A DNA stretch of 64,000 bases from Trichomonas vaginalis G3 (Eukaryota; Parabasalia; Trichomonadida; Trichomonadidae), in NCBI RefSeq assembly GCF_026262505.1, contig NC_067206.1, positions 4,616,879 through 4,680,878 of the forward strand, in the 5' to 3' direction. The position numbers and the translations under genes were made by a program. Below the pieces are notes generated by a model. It was not told the DNA's origin, did no database searches, and was given only the letters and a program-made list of their open reading frames with translations. Below, piece after piece: positions 55,668 through 64,000 of the stretch (positions are counted from its first letter, which is position 1; every line of letters starts with the position of its first letter).

Positions 55668-56324
55668 ATTCAACAGGGTGAAAAAAGAGTGAAAAAAAGA
55701 GGTGAGATCTCACCACTTCACCTAAATTTATTTTTGTGCTATGTTTTCATACGTGTGAGGGTGGTGATATCATTAATTTTTAAGTTTATTTTTATTTTAT
55801 TTTTTATTTTATTTTTATATAAATGACGAAAACTATTGAGATAACAAACTACAACGGTCATGAGTTCAAGAATTTGTTCTTCGTTCCTCGTGAAAATACA
55901 TTCTATCAGATACGAGGGAGAAAGGGTAAAGTTAGTTTGAGCGTTTATGAAGGAATGAAGAATGGAAAGTTTATACAAGCATACGATACAAACGGTAAAC
56001 GTGTTTCATTAGCTTTGTCAAAACTTACTAACATTCATTTTGACAGTGACTTTGACCTATATGAAGAAGAAAGTGAGTCAGAAGATTATGAGCTGTTATG
56101 TGAAGCACAGCAATGGGAGGAGTTGCAATACTTTTGTAAGTGAGAACGTTTATTTTTACAGTAGTGAGGTGAAGTGGTTGGTGGCTTTGTAAATATTTAA
56201 GGTTAAGTTAGTGTTGTCGTTTGTGTTGTAAAATATACGTTAACGGTTTCGTAAAGTGTCAAATTCACATATCAAGGGTAAGGAGGCGCGCAGTGCCTCC
56301 GTACACATGATATGTATACTAACT
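55651..56324. repeat. Right terminal inverted repeat of element C
   Basis: Inverse of 34183-34857, including the 106-aa gene, a cassette with AGATCT at 55705-55710 and the terminal GC hairpin. Followed by the target duplication accatc (56325-56330). Confidence 0.9.
55823..56143 (+). CDS. 106-aa TIR-borne protein, right TIR (element C)
   Basis: Same protein as the left-TIR copy, with NYNGHEF instead of TTHGHEF near the start. Both copies are open. Conservation of the frame in each TIR could reflect selection or TIR homogenisation. Confidence 0.65.
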   Translation: MTKTIEITNYNGHEFKNLFFVPRENTFYQIRGRKGKVSLSVYEGMKNGKFIQAYDTNGKRVSLALSKLTNIHFDSDFDLYEEESESEDYELLCEAQQWEELQYFCK

Positions 56325-56330
56325 ACCATC

Positions 56331-57620
56331 ATCCACCAATGACCTCATAACATCTTCATTAAATCCTATCATATCATTGTTTGTATTGCAAGAGTTCGCA
56401 ACCATTTCATAAAATACAGGTCCATATGATTTTTCAGGTTCTGCAGGCATATTTCCATAAGCTCCCATGGAAAGCTGAAGATATTTAAACTTAGGGTTCT
56501 CAAAATTAACATAATAGTTGTCTTTCTTTCTAAATAGTGCCCAAATACTTTTAACATTAATAGGCGTATAAGCTGCTGTAAATGTTGCACTTGAACTATC
56601 TGTATTCTTTGAGAATGAACCGTCCATAGGAATCCAATCCATAACTTTAACAGGAAAACATAAATCCTCGTTTGTATAATGTTCTACAAGTTCTGTATAA
56701 ATGTTAGGGTCTAAAGAGAATGACTTTGGATGAATAAAACATTCATTAAAATCCATCTTTGTTCGAAATAGTTGCTGGGTTACAGTTGTAATAGTAACTG
56801 TTCCACTAGCTTCTACTGACTTCGTTATCATAGTAAATGGTTCATTCCATGGAACAAATTTATTTGTCGGTGGATTTGAATCTGAAGCAAATGCAACTTT
56901 AAGAGTTGGATTGAAAGCAATGATATCATTTACAGATATAGATGTGCATTGTAAGGCGTCGCTACTGAACTTTACTTTAAGCTGAATGTTTCCTGCAAAA
57001 GCTGGAATAAATCGAATAGCTTCTAATGGAAGGAATCTTCTAACAGGAATTCTTAAACGAAGCTTAAAATCAAATGATTTTCCTGCTGTAATTGGACCAC
57101 TAACAATTTGTCCTGTTCTGCATGTTCCCGAATGACTCCATACATCTTCATGTCGAGTCTTTGAGAAAACATCTACTTTCTTTATTTGTTCGGTAGTTTG
57201 TGAGTTTGAAGTTATATATGCTTCTTCTCTTGCGTTGTCTTGAGAATATACGATACGACCATTTGCAAGGATTTGATATCCAGCAACTGCGTAGAAAGCG
57301 TCATCGAAACCAATCCAAAATCCTGGTGGGTTTGTTTTATTGGAACCTGAACCAATTTCTTTATCTACAATAAATTGACCTTCCATTTTATACGTAATGA
57401 ATGTATTGTAAAGGTCCAACATATTTTCACCAGGAGGTGAGAGATTGAATGTTACCCATGTGTTATCTTTAGCAGTTCCAGGTTGTGATGGAATCTTTGC
57501 GTCAGAATATTTTCTATTAGTGTCACCAATTTGAACTGCATTGTCTATGATATCGAAATATGAGCGAATCTGATGAATATGCTCTGCTGGAGTAAATTCG
57601 TTTAGCTGTTCGTTCTGCAT
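56331..57620 (-). pseudogene. Major capsid gene of element B, main part, cut by element C
   Basis: Start ATG and the first about 430 codons of B's capsid gene, about 99% identical to the C copy except for a patch near 56985-57045. The gene is interrupted at the target duplication of C. The rest is at 33900-34182. Confidence 0.9.
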
Positions 57621-57647
57621 GTATTTACTTCAGATAAAAATATCTAT

Positions 57648-58076
57648 TTACTTCATTATTCTCACTCTTCTTCTTGGCATTCGTGGTGGAAGTTGTTTCT
57701 TGACATTTTCAATGAACTGTACATTCTCTTTTGTCTCAACTTCTTTCACTGGTGGGTCAGGGTTCTTTGACTCGGTTTGTTTTTCAATGAAATTCACGAA
57801 CTTTGCAATATGCTCTTGGTTCGTTATTGAAAGTACATCTGGCTTCTTTTCTTCTTGTTCTTTTGGTGGCTCAGTTTGAACAGAAGGTTTTATATGGGCT
57901 TCGCCCTCGGTGCCATGCACATTAATGTTGTCGCTTTCTGCATTCGCTAATGGAACCTTTCTTTTTCTTACGTATATTTTACCATCTTTACTCTGACTTA
58001 CGTAATAGAAAGGATGTTGTATTCCTCTTGCGTCATTTAATATAATAGACTCTCGCTCTGATTTTGACAAGCTCAT
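57648..58076 (-). CDS. 142-aa SG..P.Y-type small domain protein (element B)
   Basis: Copy of 37241-37669 with a few substitutions in the linker (PPKEQEEKKPD). It carries the same in-frame micro-palindrome (57895-57913). Looks open throughout. Confidence 0.55.
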   Translation of the reverse strand: MSLSKSERESIILNDARGIQHPFYYVSQSKDGKIYVRKRKVPLANAESDNINVHGTEGEAHIKPSVQTEPPKEQEEKKPDVLSITNQEHIAKFVNFIEKQTESKNPDPPVKEVETKENVQFIENVKKQLPPRMPRRRVRIMK

Positions 58077-58121
58077 TTTACATCGGTTAAAGTTTTAATT
58101 TTGTTTTTTATCTGCAGTCAA

Positions 58122-58382
58122 ATGACTCAGACAAGCCCTACGGACAAGACCCAAGGGGTCATAGATGTTGAAGCATTGAAGAAAGAAATTCGCGAGCAAA
58201 TTTTATCCGAACTGAAGGAACAAAAACAAGAACAAAAGCCAGAGAGACCAAAGAGAAAACTTAGTGAAAAACAACTTGCTGCATTAGTTGCTGGAAGACA
58301 AAAGAACCCACGTTTGCTGGCGAAGAAAGCTAGAGAAGAAGCTGAAGCAAAAGCTAAAGAAGCTGAAGCAAAGAAAGAGTAA
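58122..58382 (+). CDS. 86-aa Lys/Glu/Ala-rich helical protein (element B)
   Basis: Copy of 37715-37975, starting MTQTSPTDKTQGVIDVEALK. Same charged-helix design, open. Confidence 0.55.
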   Translation: MTQTSPTDKTQGVIDVEALKKEIREQILSELKEQKQEQKPERPKRKLSEKQLAALVAGRQKNPRLLAKKAREEAEAKAKEAEAKKE

Positions 58383-58406
58383 ATGGTTTATTTTTATCCG
58401 AATTAA

Positions 58407-59262
58407 ATGTATAGACAAATACCTTATCTGTTGCGTTCAGTAGTGAAAACCCTGACGTCAAAATAAAGGGGAACAGAGTAACGTTTAAGTTTCCAACAGA
58501 CTGGATTGTGAACATAAATGAAGAGAAGTACATTGGCATAACATCTATGTATATAACACGTGCTTTCAGAAAGGTTGACTTTATACTTCAAGTCGAGATA
58601 GAAAATGACGAACAGTCTTTAAGCGCCCAAAACATTCACATATACAAATACTTTAAAGACGATACAACATTGCAACAATGTATGATTTCATTTAATGAGA
58701 TGTTCGAGAAAAAGTTCAACATTGAAGTACAAACTTTACAGCCTTTACGTGAGTTTCTTGCACAACTGAAAGAAGAAGGTAGTCAGCCACAACTTATAGA
58801 CTTTCATTATGAATTTAATGAAAATGAAGATGGAACACATGACTGTCAGTTTGTTGTATTCTCACCATTCAATGAAGTCGCTAAAGAGAAAGAAAATCCA
58901 TTACGTATAAGATTTCAAATCTCTGAACCAAGTGATGATTTCAAGAATGTTTTCAATTATGATGCAATGCTTCCGAGGAAAAATGAATTTTCAAAGATTG
59001 TAACACCTGGCATTTGGGATAGAAAGCAAGCTATATTATATTCAAACTTAAGTAAGGGAGTTGAAAATGAGTTCATTGGTCATACAAGAACTTCACCACT
59101 TCCTAACCCTAAATACTATAAATTAACTGGCTTCAATCGTGAGTTTTGGATAGACATGTTCTCCACTCATGACCATAACTGCCCAGTGTTCTTACCTCCA
59201 GACATAAGGACTGTCTCTACATTGAAGCACAACTCTTAAACTCTACCATCGCAGTATTGTAA
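58407..59262 (+). pseudogene. Minor structural protein gene, broken (element B)
   Basis: Copy of 38000-38850 after tttttatccgaattaa. A long stretch from KYIGITSMYITRAFRKVDFI onward is open and similar to C. Fossil: about two breaks. Confidence 0.6.
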
Positions 59263-59366
59263 ATGACCACATGGGCTTCGCCTTGCCGCTAGCGGCTTAT
59301 TTTTATCATGAATGGTCTCACTGCTGACAAAAATAAATGACCTCATTATTTTTCTCATTCATGACC

Positions 59367-62300
59367 TCAGAACTTAAGCTTTCTTATGAATGAAGTCTTA
59401 GTCTGAATAGAAAAGTTAAACTTCTCTTTAAATGCAGGTGTAGCAGACTTACATAAGTCGAATGCAATCTCTTGACCGTCATAAAAGTGCTTTATATAAC
59501 TTCATAACACTGAACTCAGAGTCTTTGTCAAATTTTCCTTGCGAACCATTAAACCTTTATCTTCATCATAGAAACACTGAACAGAGTCAGGAAACATTTC
59601 ATTAGCGGTTAAAGCAATAACATCTTGCTTCACGCCTTTCATTCTGCAGTGAAATGCAACTTCATTTAAATCATTCGTGAGTAAGTCTATGTAAGTCTTC
59701 TTTCCACAAAATATTGACTTGTATGCTAAACTTTGTTTATCTTTTGTGATTTCTGCAAAGTCGCTATGAAATTGACCAAGGTTTTTACCAATGAGAACTC
59801 TTCCATAACGTTTCTCAAACTCTTCAGCTAAACGAGGGATATCTTCATTGTAGAGATGCATACTGCATGCGTATCGCTATAAAATATCATTCCTATCCAG
59901 CAGTACAGAATACTTCACACATTATTCTCTTCGACATAGACAGAATGTTAACACCAAGTGGACAGAAGTTAAAGTGTCTGCAAATGCTTTTCGTTAGCTT
60001 GAAAATAGTTTTATCTGAACCATCCAAACCTTCGAACTTCACTATATGGTTGTAGTTTCTGATGGCATATCTTATAGCATCTTTGTCATTTACTATGGTT
60101 ATTTTTGACTCAATAGGAGATAGAATAGTTTTGCCATAAATACTGTTCAGAATGAGCTTTTATATTTCTTGCAAAGGATTTCCTTCTTTTTATACTTTAA
60201 CCTTAACTCAAACAACTTCTTTACTTCATCTCTTATTCTAATATCTTGTTTCCATCGTAATAGTATCCTTGCAACACTTCACATTTGACACTTGATATTT
60301 TATGAGGTCTTGTAATGTTATATGGTCAACATACATTAAACAGCAAGTGTTTGAACTTCTGGGAACGTTAAGTTCTGGATTTAGTTCAGGGTCACAAACT
60401 ATTAAAGAAAGTGTCTATGTATTCCAATCTCTGTTATCTTAATGAGAACAAAGAAGCAGACATAAACTTTTCACCAATGGGTTCCTTTTGGTCGTCATCG
60501 AATAAATGTCTCATGAGATACTCTGTGCTTAACATTTCTTTCTTCATAACCTTTGGAATACCTTCTAAAGTATAAAGTCTTGCTATAGCGGATGGATATA
60601 TGAAACAGCGTCGAAATCAGCAATGAGTTTTCTTTTCGCTCTTTTGTTTCATGTTATCTGACATACATTTCCACTTGAATACAGCGTGAAATAAATTCTC
60701 TTGGTTTATTTGAGAGGTCATATAAATTTCCATTCGGGAAGTACACTCTGTTTCAAACAATTTGTTAGCAATAGAACAATACTAACGTAGTCATACGTTT
60801 AAATCAAATTCTTTTAATATGTCATTGCGGAACTTAACAAAACCTTCTCTTAAAATTCTTACATCTTGTTTGCAAAGAATGTGCTATATTTTTCTAAGTC
60901 GAAGTGGTTTTCATCTATCTGCAACCTTTGATGGAATCTATGTTTTTCATGAACGTATCCGCATCCTGGATAAACTTACACTGCTTCAGAAATGACACAG
61001 TTTCTGTTGTCATTTGCTAACAAAACACTGCTGTAGTAGTTGTATGGAAATACTTCTTTCGGTCCTGTTTTGTAAGTTTAAACATAGCAGGAATAGTTTA
61101 AGCTTTTATTTATAACACTGTAAGAGTCTTTTATAATAATTGCCGTCTTTATATAGCCAGTTATTTGCATTGTTCGTGAACCTTTAATGATGGGAGTTCC
61201 TTTCACTTCTGCATGTGTCTTAAGATGAAGTTTATATCATAACTGAGGTTATGGAAATATATTAAACTCTTGTCAGGAAGTCGTTCCAAAAATTCTGTTG
61301 CACAGTTCTGACCAAATGCTTTCACTCACTGAACCATCTTCACTGTCATAACAGATGTTAAAAGCTTTATGAAAGCCATCGTACTGCACTCAAAGTCAGC
61401 AAAGAAAACGTGCTCAGGAATGAACTTACTTTAGCTTTTATTTACTTCTTTTGACTCGGCTTTCTCTTCAGTTTACACAATACTTTGGAGCATATGTCAA
61501 ATCTTTAAATGGTGCAAGGTTCTTGTTTATTAAGTCAGTCGTATATGTGAAAAGTTCTCCATAAGAAATAGGTTCGAAATATCTGCACTCACAATGTTTT
61601 CATAACATCCATAACGGTGTTGTTCTATCATAACGAACTAATATTTATCTCTCTCTTTGTATAAATCTTCATTGTTTCTCAATGTTCATTCCACACACTC
61701 CTTCAGATTTCTATATAGTTGCGAATGAAATATGTTTGACATTGGTAATCTTTCATTTAGCATGTAGTGGTCTCAACAAGAAGTAAGTCAATAGTTCGAA
61801 CAGTTTTACATTCTTTTGGTATGTATCTCTTTATTTCATTATGTCTTGATCATTGAAGTAACCAATGGTAATTAAATGCTATACCTGTTGCGTCAGAAAT
61901 TTCTTGTACTTTACTTTGAGGAAGTCTCTAACACGAATGACTTCTCTCATGTGGTCAATAGTTTCTTCATTCTACTCCAGCTGAATGCAAGCATAAACGA
62001 AGCAGTTATCTTCTGTCATAAGTGTGCAGTTTTTTGTTCAGTTCATTGAAGATTTGGTAGCGTTCAAGATTTATAGTAATGTGCAAAGATACTTCCAGAA
62101 CTGAACCGCTTTCTCTTTTATAAAACTTCTTTTCACCATATCTTTCCAAAAGCTTTCTATAAGTGCTGGTTTCCTGTTTGCTTAAGAGCTTCCAAAATGG
62201 CTTTCTGTCATTTGTCAGTGTGCTTTCATCTCTATGGTCTCTTTTTGGTTTGCCTTTCTTTACATTGAATCGTTAAGCTTCATATTCTGTTAAATCATAA

Positions 62301-63093
62301 ATCTTTTATTTCAGTAAGATTCTTTATGTTTGTCAAGAAGAAGTCATAGTGCATTTTCAACAATACCTGCAGCATTTGCTTCTATCTCTGATATAAAGTT
62401 CTCCTTCAAGAGCTGATGTAGTAATGTTCCAATATTATTGAGGTTTAACGTAGAACTTCATACTTTCCACCAAGTTTATAACATACCATCCATCTCTGTT
62501 GTGGAGTTTATTTTTAATTTTCTCTAAGAGTCTCATGAAAACTTACGAATGTTTGTGTAAGTAGTCTCTGTTTGGTTCATCTAAAGCTTCGATGTTAAAG
62601 TCAATGAGTCTATTGCCTGACTTCACATTTCTCTTCCTATTCTCTTCATCTTTCTTTAACCATCTCTCACTTCTTTTGGTTTGTCGTCAATGGAACGAAT
62701 GACATCGTTAGCTTTGCGAACTTGTTCTATAGCGCTCTTAAACATCTCTCTTCTCTGTTGTTTCAGTGTGTCGTCTCTTCTTCTTGTTTCACCAACGTTT
62801 GCATTTGTTATGTCAAACATTTCTCTTCTTACTTCATGAGGTACTGAACGTCTATGATATAAGTCAATAGCAACGTCATTTAAAGGAAATGCTCTTGCAT
62901 GGACTTCGTCCTCGCCGCGTTGCGGCTTTATGAACTCATGAATTCTATCATAACTTATTGCACCATTATAGTCATTGAGGATGTCAGCGAGTGCTTTTTT
63001 GTTTGTTGCGTAATGCTTTGCAACATCTATATTAGCTTCTGTAAGAAGTTGTTTTATTTCCGAGTGTTCTAACTTAGACAACTTCCGATACAT
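59367..63093 (-). pseudogene. PolB gene of element B, heavily broken
   Basis: Collinear with the polymerase gene of C and mostly near-identical, but with dozens of breaks, chiefly single-base length differences. The 3' portion (about 59420-59870) is a diverged version (MKGVKQDVIALTANEMFPDS against CKGVKQDVLALTANEMFPEA), so the gene is a mosaic. The density of single-base losses could partly be draft-sequence error. Confidence 0.85.
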
Positions 63094-63183
63094 CTTTAGT
63101 AGGAAATAAAAAAATATTTTTTGAAAAAATTAGATTAGATTTTTTTAAGTTATTTTTCAAAATAATTTAATATTTTTATTTTA

Positions 63184-63657
63184 ATGAAACACATGCAAGA
63201 TTGCAAGTTCTTTTCATACAATGCTCTCGCTACTGCCATCAAGAATGAGTTCAATAATGCTTCAAATGTTAATGTTATCTTTAACAAGAAGTTTGTGAAA
63301 GAATCTAAGTTTGGTCAGTATGTCAGACCATTAGCTATCGTCATTGACCGCAAACGTTATACTTCACAAGAGTTAGCAGTAGTTTTGAAACAAAAGAGTT
63401 TCTTCGTGAATGTCAAAGATACTCATTATACTGTCATAAAGAACTCTAACGTCGACTTCTTCAGTATTGCTTTAAATCTTTCCGAACAGAAAGAATATAA
63501 GAAAGGTGAAACAAATGTGAAATATTATCCTTCATCTCTGAAGACAATAACGAACAAAGATGTTATACAGAAATTCTTACCAAAGGTTGAAGAAGCTTCT
63601 ATTGACATTGACGAAGGAAGTGAAATGGTTGAAGAAATAGACCCTGAAGCTATTTAA
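63184..63657 (+). CDS. 157-aa acidic-tailed protein, candidate ssDNA-binding protein (element B)
   Basis: Copy of 43232-43705 with three or four substitutions, open. In B it follows PolB directly, without the 114-aa gene present in C. Confidence 0.5.
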   Translation: MKHMQDCKFFSYNALATAIKNEFNNASNVNVIFNKKFVKESKFGQYVRPLAIVIDRKRYTSQELAVVLKQKSFFVNVKDTHYTVIKNSNVDFFSIALNLSEQKEYKKGETNVKYYPSSLKTITNKDVIQKFLPKVEEASIDIDEGSEMVEEIDPEAI

Positions 63658-63675
63658 GCAAAAATATATTTTTGG

Positions 63676-63891
63676 TTAGTCTTCATATCGATATTTTACA
63701 ACAATTCCCCAATGTATAAACTTTTCATACGCTTTTTCATAAGCTTTATATACCTTCAGAAATTTTGCATAATCTTTAGAAGCATTTAGATATTGTTTAA
63801 ATGCTTTGTATGTCTTCAGAAATTTTGCATAATCTTTTACATGTTGTTCGTTCTCTTCTTCTGTCATGAGTTCCGAATATTCTAAATTCAT
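63676..63891 (-). CDS. 71-aa protein with internal duplication (element B)
   Basis: Identical in sequence to the C copy at 43724-43939, supporting very recent divergence of B and C. Confidence 0.55.
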   Translation of the reverse strand: MNLEYSELMTEEENEQHVKDYAKFLKTYKAFKQYLNASKDYAKFLKVYKAYEKAYEKFIHWGIVVKYRYED

Positions 63892-63946
63892 GTTCTTTCA
63901 TATGAGATAAAATTTTATAAAAAAAATAAAATTAGCTTAGATTTTT

Positions 63947-64000
63947 TTATTCTTCCTCTTTGAAGTTATCGAAATATTCTGTTATTTTTTCCTTCAGTAA
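63947..64000 (-). CDS. 3' end of the KilA-N gene of element B, cut by the window edge
   Basis: The last codons (ending EEE) match the end of the KilA-N gene of C (43994). The rest lies outside the window. Confidence 0.6.
   Translation of the reverse strand, partial: LLKEKITEYFDNFKEEE

Larger units (their letters stand above)
34183..56324. mobile_element. Element C: complete 22.1-kb Maverick/Polinton with TIRs and target duplication
   Basis: Ends read AGTTAGTATACATATCATG on both sides. The duplication accatc is at 34177-34182 and 56325-56330. TIRs are about 675 bp. Genes: capsid, PolB (open over 1260 codons), integrase, packaging ATPase, penton-like and other structural proteins, tail fibre, KilA-N and T5orf172 accessory genes. 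I see no adenain-type protease. The element looks largely whole, with perhaps eight to ten breaks confined to four small genes. It is the youngest layer of the nest. Confidence 0.93.
12638..64000. mobile_element. Element A: Maverick/Polinton-like fossil, right end outside the window
   Basis: Its own genes are visible from 12857 to 32407. They include major capsid, penton-like protein, SF3 helicase, packaging ATPase, integrase, KilA-N and HNH accessory genes and a tail fibre. It is interrupted by mariner copy 2 and by element B (which contains C). No PolB is seen in the visible part. It looks broken, with at least four or five breaks besides the insertions. It is older than B, which sits inside it. 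Confidence 0.75.
32414..64000. mobile_element. Element B: Maverick/Polinton fossil, inserted in A, itself holding C; right end outside the window
   Basis: The left end AGTTAGTATACAAG at 32414 matches the ends of C. The 6 bp before it (taatgt, 32408-32413) should recur after the unseen right end. B's own DNA is 32414-34182 and 56331-64000; C occupies the space between. Gene order is as in C. B looks broken: its polymerase gene has dozens of breaks, other genes one or two each. Near-identity to C elsewhere implies a recent insertion. Confidence 0.85.

Noticed and set aside
34183-56324. Adenain-type cysteine protease expected in Mavericks
   Set aside because: I looked through the frames of C and saw no convincing His..Asp/Glu..Cys layout, so none is annotated.

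Overview
The window is AT-rich and gene-dense and looks like nuclear DNA of Trichomonas vaginalis or a close relative. Two copies of a mariner transposon with a D34D transposase, nested Maverick/Polinton elements and a single visible non-element gene (a GT61-like glycosyltransferase cut by the left edge) all point there. No rRNA gene, CRISPR array or bacterial operon was seen.

Layout. (1) 1-2303: host DNA with the 5' part of a GT61-like gene on the minus strand, then a 2 x 210 bp inverted repeat. (2) 2304-10411: element D, about 8.1 kb. It has a 6-bp target duplication and terminal inverted repeats so long (about 3.4 kb each) that they meet at a 128-bp centre. Its left arm carries mariner copy 1. 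(3) 10418-12600: host spacer with three tandem-repeat arrays. (4) From about 12.6 kb to beyond the right edge: element A, a Maverick/Polinton-like element with double-jelly-roll capsid protein, penton-like protein, packaging ATPase, integrase, an SF3 helicase and a phage-type tail-fibre gene. No DNA polymerase is visible in the part seen. (5) Mariner copy 2 (30323-31624) and element B (from 32414) both lie in A's tail-fibre gene. B is a second Maverick lineage, with protein-primed PolB. (6) Element C (34183-56324, 22.1 kb, 6-bp target duplication accatc, 675-bp TIRs) is a near-identical relative of B and sits inside B's capsid gene. The nest is therefore A containing B containing C. C looks largely whole with several breaks. 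B and A are broken. B and C are alike enough that both are probably recent.

How the genes fit together. A and C share one plan: major capsid, penton-like protein, packaging ATPase, integrase, small structural proteins and a long fibre. Replication differs: A has an SF3 helicase, C has PolB. Each places next to it a small acidic-tailed protein that could bind single-stranded DNA. Around this core lie exchangeable DNA-binding accessory genes (KilA-N, T5orf172, HNH). A and C share some of these at about 95% nucleotide identity although their core genes are strongly diverged.

The most unusual signals are non-coding: a family of iteron plus AGATCT-centred palindrome cassettes whose word changes from element to element; a start-proximal TTTTTATCYG motif; short GC-rich palindromes that sit in frame inside genes; and divergent gene pairs separated by only 16-25 bp. 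Virus-like elements are described here as fossils.
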